Positions 29,851 to 38,831 are shown, counted from the first letter of the stretch. The stretch: DNA of 64,000 nucleotides from UBA668 sp041918155 (GCA_041918155.1 JAYRWH010000056.1:11689-75688); one strand, 5' to 3'. The notes: generated from the letters alone by a model not told the origin. Numbers and translations are program-made.

Positions 29851-30621
29851 TTGCGCATCGCCACCTGGAATGTCAACTCGCTGAAGGCTCGGTTGCCCCG
29901 CGTGGAGGAGTGGCTGGCCGACATGCGGCCCGACGTCCTCTGCCTGCAGGAGACCAAGCTCGCTGACGACGCCTTTCCCGCGCTGTCGTTCGGGGCGCTT
30001 GGCTACGAGGCGGCACATCATGGTCAGGGGCAGTGGAACGGTGTGGCGATCCTCTCGCGTGTGGGCCTCGGCGATGTCGTGGCCAACTTCGCCGACGGCG
30101 CCGAGCCCGACGCCGAGGCGCGCATCATCACCGCCACGTGCGGAGGTGTCCGCGTCAGCAGCGTGTACGTGCCCAACGGCCGCTCTCTCGACCACGAGCA
30201 CTACCAGTACAAGCTGCGCTGGCTCGCCCGCCTGCGTGCGCACGTGGCGGCGCAGGGCACACCTGCCGACGCGGTCGTCGTGACCGGCGACTTCAACATC
30301 GCGCCCACCGATCTCGACGTCTACGACCCGATGAAGTTCGTCGGAGCCACCCACGTCAGCCCGCAGGAGCGGGCCGAACTGGCAGCGCTGTGCGACTGGG
30401 GCTTCACCGACCTGTTCCGCCAGCACCACTCCGAGGGCAAGCTGTACAGCTGGTGGGACTACCGCGCCGGCGACTTCCACCAGGGCCGCGGCCTGCGCAT
30501 CGATCTCGTGCTCGGCACCCGCCCGGTGGCGGATCGCTGCACGTTCAGCATCATCGACCGCAATGCGCGTAAGGGGCAGTCGCCCTCCGATCATGCACCC
30601 GTCATGGTCGACCTCGACTGA
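29851..30621 (+). CDS. xth: Exodeoxyribonuclease III
   Basis: 256 aa from a TTG codon. It is an AP endonuclease/3' exonuclease of base-excision repair. Motifs of the Xth family: IATWNVNSLKARLPRV, CLQETKLAD (metal-binding Glu), YVPNGRSLDH, VVTGDFNIAPTDLDV (catalytic Asp/Asn), GRGLRIDLVLGT and the final SDHAPVMVDL. Start TTG yields the normal N-terminus LRIATWN; no better start exists after the NYN stop at 29841. Confidence 0.93.
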   Translation: MRIATWNVNSLKARLPRVEEWLADMRPDVLCLQETKLADDAFPALSFGALGYEAAHHGQGQWNGVAILSRVGLGDVVANFADGAEPDAEARIITATCGGVRVSSVYVPNGRSLDHEHYQYKLRWLARLRAHVAAQGTPADAVVVTGDFNIAPTDLDVYDPMKFVGATHVSPQERAELAALCDWGFTDLFRQHHSEGKLYSWWDYRAGDFHQGRGLRIDLVLGTRPVADRCTFSIIDRNARKGQSPSDHAPVMVDLD

Positions 30622-30630
30622 GCAGCCCGG

Positions 30631-32493
30631 TCAGACGGCGTGGGGGAGTGGGCGCAGCCGCGCCGCCGCGGTCTCGGTGATGCCGAGCCGGTGCGCGAGA
30701 TCGGCGACGGACGTCGGAGGTTCGGCCGCCAGTGAACGCAGCACCCGGTCGGTGCACACCGCGACATCGACCTGGCCCGATGCACGGGCGACGGATGTGC
30801 GCCACTCCCGGTAGGGCACCAGCGGATCGACCGCGCGTGGCGCGCGTGTCGGGGGCGCGACCACTTCGGTGTCGCGCCGGCCGGCAGCGGTGAGCGCCTC
30901 GAGCCAGCGACTGGGCCGCACGGGCTTGCGGCCGCGATTGTCTGCGTGGGTGACGACGAGATGCTCCGCAGCACGGGTGACGGCGACATGGAGCAACCGT
31001 GCCTCTTCCGCGAGCTGCACCTCTGAGGTGGCCGACGAGTGGGGCACCAGCCCCTCCTCGACCCCGGCCACCACGACGCCCCACCACTCGCGGCCCTTGG
31101 CCGCGTGGAACGTGAGCAGCGACACGGCCTCCGATCGATCATCGGCCGTGAGGTCGTCGAACGGGGTGCGGGCATCGACCCAGGCGCGAAACGACCCGGT
31201 GGCGCCGGCGGCGAGGAAGCGGTCGGCCTCCTCGGCCACCCGGCGCTCGATGTCGTCGCCCTCGGCGAAGGAGCGTTCGGTCCACTCGGCGAGTTGTTCG
31301 CGCGTGCACCGGCACGCCGCGGCGAGCGCCCGCTCGATCGGTGAACGCCCGACGCTGCGCTCGGTGGCGATGCCCGCCGCGGTGAGCGCCTTGTCGATCA
31401 CGCTGAGCTGTTCGTTCGTGCGGGCCAGGACCGCGAAGTCGGATCCCGGGCGCAGGTGGATGAGGCCACGCACGTGGGCCGCGACCGCCTGTGCCTCGGA
31501 GTGCTCATCGGTGAAGTTGCGCACGGCGACGGGCGCGCCTGGTGGCCGCTGGCTCTCTGTGTCGTCGGGCTGGCCGGCCGCGGTGAGCACCGCCGTGCCC
31601 GCGTGGACCACCTGGGGTGAGCAGCGGTAGTTGGCGCCGAGGCGCACGACCGTGACACCGGGGTAGGTGCGCTCGACCTCGCCCAAGAGGCCCGGGTCGG
31701 CGCCGTTCCAGCCGTAGATCGCCTGTCGCGGATCGCCCACCAGGCACACGTCGGGCCGCCCGCCGCGAAGGGCTTCGAGCATCGAGTGCTGTAGTGGGTT
31801 GAGGTCTTGCACCTCGTCGACGAAGAAGTGCCGATAGCGCCAGTGGATGCCCTCGGCCCACTGGGGGTCGGAGCGCATCGACCTCACCACCTGGTCGAGC
31901 AGGTCGTCGAAATCGACCACGCCGCGGCGCTGCTTGAGTTGCTCGTAGGCCTGAACGAACTCGGTGAAACGGCCCGGTGGGATCGCCGAGCGGCGCCGCG
32001 CCTTGCGGCAGGCGCTGTCGTACGCGTCGGGGGTGATCAGGCGAGCCCTGGCCCAATCGATGTCGGCGAGCGCGCCCCCGACCTCGACCGACAGGCGAAC
32101 TTGGGTGATGCACTCGCGCACCAGGCGCCCGCGGTCGGGGGCGACATGCGGGGGCCGGGTGTTGGTCGCCAATGCGCGGTCGCCGAGCAGACGCAGTGCG
32201 ATCGCGTGGAACGTGCCTGCCTCGACCGGCTCGCGCAGGTCGAACCGGCGCAGCCGGCGCTTCAGCTCGCCGGCCGCATCGCGGGTGAACGTGAGCGCCA
32301 ACACGTGGCGGGCCTGGGCCTGCCCCTCCAGCACGCGGTAGGCGATGCGGCGGGTGAGCACCGTTGTCTTGCCCGATCCAGCCGCGGCGATGATCGCCAG
32401 CGGCGCCGCCTGGGTGGTGACCGCCTCGATCTGCTGCGCGTCGAGGCCGGCCAGCAGGCTGTTCGGCGCGGTGGGGGAGATCACAGCGGACAC
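30631..32493 (-). CDS. uvrD2: UvrD/PcrA-type DNA helicase with HRDC domain (UvrD2)
   Basis: 620 aa, GTG start. SF1A helicase motifs: Q-motif GLDAQQIEAV, Walker A AAAGSGKTTVLTRR, Walker B FFVDEVQDLNPLQ, motif III GDPRQAIYGWNG, motif IV GANYRCSP, motif V LTFHAAKGREWWGV, motif VI LLHVAVTRAAE. The last ~75 residues (DPLVPYREWRTSVARASGQ onward) form an HRDC domain, which marks the actinobacterial UvrD2 type. The tetracysteine motif that joins the two parts in mycobacterial UvrD2 is not seen, and the protein is shorter. It acts in DNA repair or replication-fork processing. Confidence 0.92.
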   Translation of the reverse strand: MSAVISPTAPNSLLAGLDAQQIEAVTTQAAPLAIIAAAGSGKTTVLTRRIAYRVLEGQAQARHVLALTFTRDAAGELKRRLRRFDLREPVEAGTFHAIALRLLGDRALATNTRPPHVAPDRGRLVRECITQVRLSVEVGGALADIDWARARLITPDAYDSACRKARRRSAIPPGRFTEFVQAYEQLKQRRGVVDFDDLLDQVVRSMRSDPQWAEGIHWRYRHFFVDEVQDLNPLQHSMLEALRGGRPDVCLVGDPRQAIYGWNGADPGLLGEVERTYPGVTVVRLGANYRCSPQVVHAGTAVLTAAGQPDDTESQRPPGAPVAVRNFTDEHSEAQAVAAHVRGLIHLRPGSDFAVLARTNEQLSVIDKALTAAGIATERSVGRSPIERALAAACRCTREQLAEWTERSFAEGDDIERRVAEEADRFLAAGATGSFRAWVDARTPFDDLTADDRSEAVSLLTFHAAKGREWWGVVVAGVEEGLVPHSSATSEVQLAEEARLLHVAVTRAAEHLVVTHADNRGRKPVRPSRWLEALTAAGRRDTEVVAPPTRAPRAVDPLVPYREWRTSVARASGQVDVAVCTDRVLRSLAAEPPTSVADLAHRLGITETAAARLRPLPHAV

Positions 32494-32557
32494 GATAGAG
32501 GGTGGGTGTCATGCGGTTACCCCGAGCAGGTTGCCGATGCGCTGCTGAGACCGGGAC

Positions 32558-32563
32558 TACAGT
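32558..32563 (+). promoter_or_regulatory. Predicted -10 box of the PH-domain gene
   Basis: TACAGT, 7 nt before ATG 32571; no Shine-Dalgarno. Confidence 0.45.
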
Positions 32564-32570
32564 CCTGGTC

Positions 32571-33206
32571 ATGACGTACCCCAAGAAGAACCTCAACGCC
32601 AACGAGACCGTTGCGCTCGACATGCACCCGCACTGGTGGTACTTCGCCGAGCCCGCGTTCGCTCTGATCGTCGCCATCGTCGTGGGCATCGTCGTCATCA
32701 CACAGACCGACAGCGGCACGAATGCGCGCAAGGCCGCAGGCTGGCTGGCGCTCCTCCTGCTGGTGGTGTCGGCGCTGTGGCTGGTCGGTCGCTACCTGAA
32801 GTGGATCACCACCAACTTCGTCATCACCTCGCAGCGAATGATCTTCCGCCAGGGTGTGTTCGCCAAGAGCGGCATCGAGATCCCGCTCGACCGCGTCAAC
32901 AACGTCAACTTCAACCAGAGCATCTTCGAGCGCATCCTCGGCGCCGGCGACCTGCTCATCGAGTCGGCCAGCGAGGACGGCCAGCAGCGCTTCACCGACA
33001 TCCGCCACCCCGACAAGGTGCAGAACCTCGTGCACGCGCAGATGGAGGGCCTGGCCGTACGTCGTAGCGGGTACGCAGCGGCGGCTGTGGGCAACGCGGT
33101 GAGCGGAGACGTGACCGCACAGCTCGAGCGGCTCGAGGGCCTGCTGCAGCGCGGCACGATCAGCCAGGAGGAGTTCGACGCGCAGAAGCACAAGCTGCTC
33201 GGCTGA
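32571..33206 (+). CDS. Membrane protein with bacterial PH (bPH2/YdbS-like) domain and SHOCT tail
   Basis: 211 aa. Two adjacent transmembrane helices (residues about 25-45 and 55-72) are followed by a bacterial pleckstrin-homology domain beginning KWITTNFVITSQRMIFRQG and containing EIPLDRVNNVNFNQSIFERILGAGDLLIES. The C-terminal 30 residues (LERLEGLLQRGTISQEEFD) are a SHOCT motif, a short oligomerisation helix pair. This architecture is common in actinobacteria and its function is unknown. ATG 32571 is chosen because of the -10 box and the upstream non-conserved stretch. Confidence 0.88.
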   Translation: MTYPKKNLNANETVALDMHPHWWYFAEPAFALIVAIVVGIVVITQTDSGTNARKAAGWLALLLLVVSALWLVGRYLKWITTNFVITSQRMIFRQGVFAKSGIEIPLDRVNNVNFNQSIFERILGAGDLLIESASEDGQQRFTDIRHPDKVQNLVHAQMEGLAVRRSGYAAAAVGNAVSGDVTAQLERLEGLLQRGTISQEEFDAQKHKLLG

Positions 33207-33230
33207 GCAGCTGCTTCACCGGATTTGGGC

Positions 33231-34220
33231 TCACACCAATCGCGCCCCGTCCACCGGGCGCACCACCCACCCGCTGAGCAGCGCGCCGGGTTCGGTGAGG
33301 GCCACCACGCACCCGCCGTAACCTCCGCCGGTGATGCGCGCCCCGTACACGCCAGGGGTGGCGCATATGCGCTCGACCACGGCATCGACCTGAGCGGTGG
33401 AGCACTCGTAAAGGTCGCGCATGCTGGCGTGGCTCTCCACCATCAGCCGACCAGCGGCGTCGAGATCGCCCTCGCGCAGGGCGGCGGCGAACCGGAGCAC
33501 CCGTTGGTTCTCGCCCGTGACGTGCAGCGCCCGTGCCCGAACGACTGGATCGTCGATCGTTGCCGCTGTCTCCGGGGTCGCCAGGCGCAGGGGCCCGATC
33601 AGCTCCTCGGCCCGGGCGCATTGGGCAACGCGCTCGGTGTAGGGGCTGCCGACGAGGGTGCGGTGGGCCACGAACTCCACCACGATCTCGACGTCGTCAG
33701 GAATGGGTACGGGCTCGATCGACAAGTCTGAGCAGTCGATGAGCAGGGCGTGGCCGTGCACGCCCGTGGCGATGACCAACTGGTCCATGATGCCCGTCGG
33801 AACCCCCGTCGCCCGATGCTCGGCGCGCCGACACAACTTGGCCAACTCGCGTGGACTGCCGTCGTAGCCGAGCGCGAGCGCGGCGGCCACTTCCAGCGAC
33901 GCGCTGCTGGAGAGTCCGGCGCCGATGGGGATGTCGCTGGTGACATGGCCATCGATGCCCGCCGCGGGACCGACTTCGGCGATCACGGCCGCGATGTAGC
34001 GTCCCCACGCGGGCTCGACCGATCCGGGGTCGGCGACCTGCAGCGGCAGATCGACCTTGCGCGGATCGTCGAGCGAGGAGAGGTGCACCCGATCGGGCTG
34101 GGGGGTGAAGTGGATCTCGGTGTATCGGTCGATCGCCATCGGCATCACCAGCCCGCCGGTGAAGTCGGTGTGGTCGCCGATCAGGTTGACGCGCCCTGGC
34201 GCAACGGCGTGGCGGCTCAT
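33231..34220 (-). CDS. galK: Galactokinase (GHMP kinase)
   Basis: 329 aa. It phosphorylates galactose at C1. The galactokinase signature near the N-terminus (APGRVNLIGDHTDFTGG) carries Asp for the usual Glu. The GHMP ATP loop is PIGAGLSSSASLEVAAAL, the catalytic-site region TGIMDQLVIATG, and the C-terminal GGYGGCVVAL. It is about 50 residues shorter than typical GalK because the N-terminus begins directly at the signature. No galT or galE is nearby, so the sugar could differ. Its ATG overlaps the upstream LLM gene by ATGA. Confidence 0.88.
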   Translation of the reverse strand: MSRHAVAPGRVNLIGDHTDFTGGLVMPMAIDRYTEIHFTPQPDRVHLSSLDDPRKVDLPLQVADPGSVEPAWGRYIAAVIAEVGPAAGIDGHVTSDIPIGAGLSSSASLEVAAALALGYDGSPRELAKLCRRAEHRATGVPTGIMDQLVIATGVHGHALLIDCSDLSIEPVPIPDDVEIVVEFVAHRTLVGSPYTERVAQCARAEELIGPLRLATPETAATIDDPVVRARALHVTGENQRVLRFAAALREGDLDAAGRLMVESHASMRDLYECSTAQVDAVVERICATPGVYGARITGGGYGGCVVALTEPGALLSGWVVRPVDGARLV

Positions 34221-35116
34221 GACAGCCTCAGCATCGAGGCGAACTGCTCGAGCAGGTCGAGATCGAACGGGGCGCGCAGGGCGATGTTCACCTGGTCGGC
34301 GCCGGCCTCGACATAGTGGCCGATGCGGTCGATCACTTCCTCGGGGCCGCCGGTGAGCACCCCGGGCCGCACGACGTTGGCGGCGCGGCCGAACTGGCTG
34401 CGCAGGCTCTCCTCGGTGAAGGCCAGGCCGACGTTGGCGGCGCGGCGGATCTCGCGTGGGTCGCGGTCGGCTTCGGCACAGTGGGCATCGAGCACCTGGC
34501 ACTTGTGGGTGAACGTCTCAGGCGAGGGGAACGGCACGTTCCAGCCATCGGCGTAGCGGGCCGCGATCTTCAGGGTGCGCTTCTCGCCGCCGCCCCCGAC
34601 CCAGATCGGCAGCTTGGCCTGCACTGGGCGCGGCTCGTTGCGCGCTTTGTGGAGCGAGAACCAGGTGCCGTCGAAGTCGGTGACCTCCTCGTGCAGCAGG
34701 CCGCGCAGGCACTGCACGCCCTCGTCCAGTTGGTCCAGGCGCGTGCCCGCGGTGGGGTAAGGGATGCCGTAGGCCGTGTACTCCACCTCGGCCCAGCCGG
34801 CGCCGATACCGATCGCGGCGCGGCCCCCGCTGAGGTGGTCGATGCTCGTGATCGCCTTGGCCAGCACGGCCGGGTGGCGGTAGCCGATGCAGTACACCAG
34901 GCACCCGACCTCCACCTTCGTGGTGGTGCAGGCGAGCGCGGCGTGCATCGCCACGGCCTCGAGGCAGTCGGCGTCGTCGGCCTTGCCGGTCGCCCCGTAG
35001 AAGTGGTCCCATACGCTGATCCAGCCGAAGCCGAGCTCCTCGATGCGCCGCCACACCCGCTGCAGCTCGGCCACCGAGGTCTGCTGCAACCCGACATGAA
35101 CCCCGAAGATCGTCAT
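34217..35116 (-). CDS. LLM-class (probably F420-dependent) oxidoreductase
   Basis: 299 aa. A luciferase-like monooxygenase TIM barrel: FGVHVGLQQTSVAELQRVWRRIEELGFGWISVWDHF, VGCLVYCIGYRHPAVLAKAITSIDHLSGGRAAIGIGAGW and LPIWVGGGGEKRTLKIAARYADGWN. The helix-rich family with SVWDHF is usually F420-dependent in actinobacteria. The substrate is unknown. ATG 35116 is preferred over an ATG three codons earlier because TAATGT stands exactly 7 nt upstream. Confidence 0.85.
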   Translation of the reverse strand: MTIFGVHVGLQQTSVAELQRVWRRIEELGFGWISVWDHFYGATGKADDADCLEAVAMHAALACTTTKVEVGCLVYCIGYRHPAVLAKAITSIDHLSGGRAAIGIGAGWAEVEYTAYGIPYPTAGTRLDQLDEGVQCLRGLLHEEVTDFDGTWFSLHKARNEPRPVQAKLPIWVGGGGEKRTLKIAARYADGWNVPFPSPETFTHKCQVLDAHCAEADRDPREIRRAANVGLAFTEESLRSQFGRAANVVRPGVLTGGPEEVIDRIGHYVEAGADQVNIALRAPFDLDLLEQFASMLRLS

Positions 35117-35123
35117 GTGGTGC

Positions 35124-35129
35124 ACATTA
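35124..35129 (-). promoter_or_regulatory. Predicted -10 box of the LLM-galK operon
   Basis: TAATGT on the minus strand, 7 nt before ATG 35116. Confidence 0.45.
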
Positions 35130-35181
35130 GGGCGCGCCGCTGGTGCGGTTCGCGGTCCATGCCCCGGCTATAACGGCGGGC

Positions 35182-36342
35182 ATGGCAGGACCGCTGAGTG
35201 GGTATCGGATCATCGAGATGGCAGGGATCGGGCCGGGCCCGTTCGCGGCGATGCTGCTCGCCGACATGGGGGCGGAGGTGATCCGTGTCGACCGCGCCCA
35301 ATCCGTGTTCGGCCCGGCGCCCGAGACGCCGAACGGCGACGTGATGCTGCGCGGCCGGCGCAACATCGCCATCGACCTGAAGAACCCCGAAGGCGTGGCC
35401 GTGCTGCTCGACCTCGTCGAGCACGCGGACGGGATCATCGAGGGCTTCCGCCCGGGTGTCATGGAGCGCCTCGGTATCGGCCCCGAGGCCTGCCTTGCCC
35501 GCAACCCGCGGATCGTGTTCGGGCGGATGACGGGGTGGGGTCAGGAAGGGCCGTACGCGCTCGCGGCCGGCCACGACATCAACTACATCTCGCTCGCCGG
35601 AGCGCTCGCGCACATCCGCCGCGCCGGTGAGATGCCGCTCGCCCCGCTCAACCTGGTGGGCGATTTCGGTGGCGGCGGCATGTACCTCGCGTTCGGCGTG
35701 GTGTGCGCCCTGCTGGAGGCCAAGGGCAGCGGCAAGGGCCAGGTGGTGGACGCGGCGATGGTCGATGGCGCCGCCTCCCTGATGACGTTCTTCTTCGGGC
35801 TCAACAACCTCGGGGTGCACGACTTCGACCGACCGGGCACGAACATGCTCGACTCCGGCGCCCACTTCTACGACGTGTTCGAGTGCTCCGACGGCTTATA
35901 CGTGTCGATCGGGTCGATCGAGCCGCAGTTCTACAAGGAGCTGCTGCAGCGCACCGGGCTCGACAACGACCCCGAGTTCGCCAAGCAATACGACCGGGCC
36001 AACTGGCCCGAGCTCAAGGAGCGCCTGCGCGAGATCTTCCGGCAGCGCACCCGCGCCGAGTGGTGCGCGGCGATGGAGCACACCGACGTGTGCTTCGCCC
36101 CGGTGCTCACCCTGCCCGAGGCCGCGCAACATCCGCACAACGTGGCCCGCGCCACGTTCATCGAGTCGGGTGGGGTCACCCAGCCGGCACCGGCCCCGCG
36201 CTTCTCGCGCACATCGCCGGAGATCGCCGGGCTACCGGCCCATGCGGGGCAGCACTCGCGCGCGATCCTGCGCGATTGGGGCATTGCCGCCGAGCGCATC
36301 GACACGCTCGTCGCCGGGGGCGCGGTCGCCAGTTCCACCTGA
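35182..36342 (+). CDS. CaiB/BaiF CoA-transferase family, alpha-methylacyl-CoA racemase-like
   Basis: 386 aa. Seen: PLSGYRIIEMAGIGPGPFAAMLLADMGAEVIRVD, RGRRNIAIDLKNPEG, and the racemase-type motifs GHDINYISLAGAL (His/Asp) and VVDAAMVDGAASL (catalytic Asp). These match mycobacterial MCR/AMACR, which epimerise 2-methylacyl-CoA esters for beta-oxidation of branched chains or sterols, more than true CoA-transferases. The C-terminal dimer-locking part is complete. ATG 35182 begins at the conserved N-terminus. Confidence 0.88.
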   Translation: MAGPLSGYRIIEMAGIGPGPFAAMLLADMGAEVIRVDRAQSVFGPAPETPNGDVMLRGRRNIAIDLKNPEGVAVLLDLVEHADGIIEGFRPGVMERLGIGPEACLARNPRIVFGRMTGWGQEGPYALAAGHDINYISLAGALAHIRRAGEMPLAPLNLVGDFGGGGMYLAFGVVCALLEAKGSGKGQVVDAAMVDGAASLMTFFFGLNNLGVHDFDRPGTNMLDSGAHFYDVFECSDGLYVSIGSIEPQFYKELLQRTGLDNDPEFAKQYDRANWPELKERLREIFRQRTRAEWCAAMEHTDVCFAPVLTLPEAAQHPHNVARATFIESGGVTQPAPAPRFSRTSPEIAGLPAHAGQHSRAILRDWGIAAERIDTLVAGGAVASST

Positions 36343-36348
36343 AGTCGC

Positions 36349-36354
36349 TACCCT
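36349..36354 (+). promoter_or_regulatory. Possible -10 box of the PIG-L gene
   Basis: TACCCT, 9 nt before ATG 36364. Confidence 0.35.
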
Positions 36355-36363
36355 CGCAGGCCT

Positions 36364-37167
36364 ATGGGCACCCTGGTCTGCTTCCACGCTCACCCCGACG
36401 ACGAATGCATGATGACCGGCGGCAGCATGGCGCGCGCCGCTGCCGAGGGCCATCGTGTGGTGTTGGTGGTGGCCACCAACGGCGATCACGGTGAGGTGCC
36501 CGAGGATCTCTCGCCAGGCGAGACGCTCAATGATCGCCGCAAGGCCGAGACCGCCCGCTCCGCGGAGACCCTCGGCATCCATCGCGTGGTGTGGCTCGAC
36601 TACGCCGACAGCGGGATGACCGGTTGGGACCAGAACGATCACGAGCATTCGTTCTTCCAGGCCCCGGTGGAGGAAGCCGCCGAGCGGCTGGCGAAGGTGC
36701 TGCGCGAGGAGGCCGCCGACGTGCTCACCGTGTACGACTGGCACGGCAACTACGGCCACCCCGACCACATCAAGGTGCACACGGTGGGCCATCGCGCCGC
36801 CGAGCTGGCGGGCACGACGGCCGTGTTCGAGGCGACAATGAACCGCGATGCGATGAAGCGCTTCTTCGAGGAGGCCCGCAATCTGGGCGTCAACCCACAG
36901 CCCGAGGGTGAGGAGTGGGATCCCGACGATCCCGCCGATGACGGCAACCCGATGGGCACCGCGGAGGCCGAGCTGACTCACTCCGTCGACGTGAGCGCGT
37001 ACGTGAAGCTGAAGAAGGCCTCCATCTCCTGTCACCGCAGCCAGGTCACCGACGCCGGGTTCTTCATGACCCTGCCCGACGAGGCGTTCGCGTTCGCATT
37101 CGGCACGGAGTGGTTCACGCGCAAGGGCGCCACACACCCGCTGCGTGAGGGCTGGCTGTTCGAATGA
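36364..37167 (+). CDS. PIG-L family deacetylase
   Basis: 267 aa. Zinc-dependent N-deacetylase of the GlcNAc-PI deacetylase fold: FHAHPDDECMMTGG supplies the catalytic Asp and two metal ligands, and NYGHPDHIKVH supplies the third. An acidic insertion lies between (GEEWDPDDPADDGNP). Relatives include MshB and Mca of mycothiol metabolism; the N-terminal match is closest to those, but no other mycothiol gene is in the window, so specificity is open. It overlaps the next gene by ATGA. Confidence 0.85.
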   Translation: MGTLVCFHAHPDDECMMTGGSMARAAAEGHRVVLVVATNGDHGEVPEDLSPGETLNDRRKAETARSAETLGIHRVVWLDYADSGMTGWDQNDHEHSFFQAPVEEAAERLAKVLREEAADVLTVYDWHGNYGHPDHIKVHTVGHRAAELAGTTAVFEATMNRDAMKRFFEEARNLGVNPQPEGEEWDPDDPADDGNPMGTAEAELTHSVDVSAYVKLKKASISCHRSQVTDAGFFMTLPDEAFAFAFGTEWFTRKGATHPLREGWLFE

Positions 37168-37718
37168 CCCGTGTGTACCTGGTGCGCCACGGGCGCGCTG
37201 CCGCCGGCTGGGACACCGACCCGGATCCGGCCCTCGACGCAGAAGGCCGCGCTCAGGCGCTCGCGGTCACCGCGCACCTGCGCCCGCTCGGACCGTTGCA
37301 CCTCGTCACGTCGCCGCTGCTGCGCTGCCGCCAGACCGCCTTCCCGCTGGAAACGGTGTGGGGTGTCAGTGCCGCCGTCGAGCCCGCTGTCGCCGAGATC
37401 CCCTCGCCCGAGGGGGTGGCGATGGTCGACCGGGTGGAGTGGCTGAAGGACGTCATGCGCGGCACTTGGGCTGCTCTCGGCCCGCGCTATACGGACTACC
37501 GCGACCTCGTGCTGGCCACGGTGGCTTCGATGCCTACGGACACGGTGATCTGCAGCCACTTCGTCGCGATCAACGCCGTGATCGGTGCGGCACTGGGCGA
37601 CGACCAGCTCGTGATCCGCAGCCTGGACAACTGTTCGGTGACGGTCGTGGAGTTCGCTCCCGACCGCGGGCTGCGCCTCCTCGAGGGCGGCCACGAGGCT
37701 GACACCCTGATCCGCTGA
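37164..37718 (+). CDS. Histidine phosphatase (phosphoglycerate mutase-like) family protein
   Basis: 184 aa. The phosphate pocket is seen in YLVRHGRAA (nucleophilic His), TSPLLRCRQTAFPL (second Arg), and ICSHFVAINAVIGAALG (second His). The acid after strand 2 sits near AVEPAVAEIPSPEG. Small members like this are usually phosphatases, not glycolytic mutases. Coupling to the PIG-L gene suggests a shared pathway, but none is identified. Confidence 0.85.
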   Translation: MTRVYLVRHGRAAAGWDTDPDPALDAEGRAQALAVTAHLRPLGPLHLVTSPLLRCRQTAFPLETVWGVSAAVEPAVAEIPSPEGVAMVDRVEWLKDVMRGTWAALGPRYTDYRDLVLATVASMPTDTVICSHFVAINAVIGAALGDDQLVIRSLDNCSVTVVEFAPDRGLRLLEGGHEADTLIR

Positions 37719-37738
37719 TCCGCTGGCAGAATCAGGCC

Positions 37739-38434
37739 ATGCGGACACGTCATTTCCTGGCCCTCGCGCTCGTCGCCCCGATCGCGCTCGTTGCGTGCAA
37801 CTCGGGCTCGTCCGGCTCCACCACCACCACATCGTGGCCGGTCGTCACCACCACATCCTCCGTGCCGGCCTCCACATCGTCGACGTCGAGCACGTCGAGC
37901 ACGAGCACCACGTCCTCGACCACGTCCACCACCACACCGGTGGTGGTGGGGCTCGAGCTGTCGGCCGACGGTCTCGGTCAGGCCTCGTTCGGGGCCGGGG
38001 CCGACGGGGTGCTCGCGTACGTGCAGGCGATCCTCGGCGAACCGACTGCCGATTCGGGCTGGGTCGATGCTCACTCGACGGGCGAGGCCTGTCCCGGCAC
38101 CGAAGTGCGCAAGATCACCTGGAACGACCTCATCCTGACGTTCGGCGATTCGTCGCCGTACGCCGAGGGCATCCAACACTTCTCCGGCTACACCTACGGA
38201 CCGGCGTTCGGCCCGCAGATCGACCCGTACGGCCTGCAGACCGAGGGTGGCATCGGCGTCGGCGACACCGTCAGCGACCTGAAGACCGTGTACCCAGGGG
38301 TGACCGTCAACCCCGCCGACGAGATCTCGGGCCCGTCGTTCTACATCCAGGACGGGCTGTACGGCTTCCTCTCCGGAGCGGGCGATGACGACACGATCAT
38401 CTCGTTCGTGGGTGGAACCGGCTGCGGGGAGTAG
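37739..38434 (+). CDS. Predicted lipoprotein with Ser/Thr-rich linker
   Basis: 231 aa. A signal peptide with lipobox (PIALVAC) precedes a linker of about 50 residues made almost only of Ser and Thr, a likely wall-spanning or glycosylated spacer. The C-terminal domain (about 150 aa) opens with LELSADGLGQASFGAGADG and has two Cys near the middle and end (EACPGTE and GTGCGE) that could pair. It resembles secreted actinobacterial domains of unknown function. It lies upstream of two other envelope genes. Confidence 0.8.
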   Translation: MRTRHFLALALVAPIALVACNSGSSGSTTTTSWPVVTTTSSVPASTSSTSSTSSTSTTSSTTSTTTPVVVGLELSADGLGQASFGAGADGVLAYVQAILGEPTADSGWVDAHSTGEACPGTEVRKITWNDLILTFGDSSPYAEGIQHFSGYTYGPAFGPQIDPYGLQTEGGIGVGDTVSDLKTVYPGVTVNPADEISGPSFYIQDGLYGFLSGAGDDDTIISFVGGTGCGE

Positions 38435-38437
38435 ATT
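38432..38437 (+). promoter_or_regulatory. Predicted -10 box of the four-helix membrane gene
   Basis: TAGATT (overlapping the upstream stop codon), 7 nt before ATG 38445. Confidence 0.4.
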
Positions 38438-38444
38438 CGTCCAA

Positions 38445-38831
38445 ATGCTCGCCAGCGGATTCAGCACCACGCTCAACATCCATCAGGGTTGGGCATGGGT
38501 GGTGATCATCGGTAACGGGCTCGCCGGCCTGTGGGCCCTGGCAGCCAATTGGCTCACCCCGTTGCGCACGCGTGCCTTGTGGTGGTTCATCGGCATCGCC
38601 GAGGGCACCGTGTTCGTGCAGGTCACGCTCGGGGCCATCCTGGTCGGCCGCTACAAGGTGCCCCTGCCCCAGTTCCATGCGTTCTACGGGTTCGTGGCAA
38701 TCATCGCGGTGGCGATCATCTACAGCTACCGCTTCCAGATGAAGCACCGCCTCTACCTGCTCTACGGTTTCGGCAGCCTGTTCGTGATGGGTTTGGGTAT
38801 CAGGGCGATGCTGATCGTCTCGGGCCGATGA
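38445..38831 (+). CDS. Four-helix integral membrane protein, 128 aa
   Basis: Four hydrophobic segments (HQGWAWVVIIGNGLAGLWAL, ALWWFIGIAEGTVFVQVTL, FYGFVAIIAVAIIYSY, LYLLYGFGSLFVMGLG) with short loops; conserved-looking His in NIHQGW, FHAFYGF and MKHR could bind haem or a quinone, but this is inference. I cannot place it in a family with confidence. It overlaps the next gene by ATGA, so the two products are probably made together. Confidence 0.78.
   Translation: MLASGFSTTLNIHQGWAWVVIIGNGLAGLWALAANWLTPLRTRALWWFIGIAEGTVFVQVTLGAILVGRYKVPLPQFHAFYGFVAIIAVAIIYSYRFQMKHRLYLLYGFGSLFVMGLGIRAMLIVSGR

Noticed and set aside
37830..37935. Repetitive DNA resembling a short tandem repeat or CRISPR
   Set aside because: It encodes the Ser/Thr linker of a lipoprotein; units are irregular and lack spacers.
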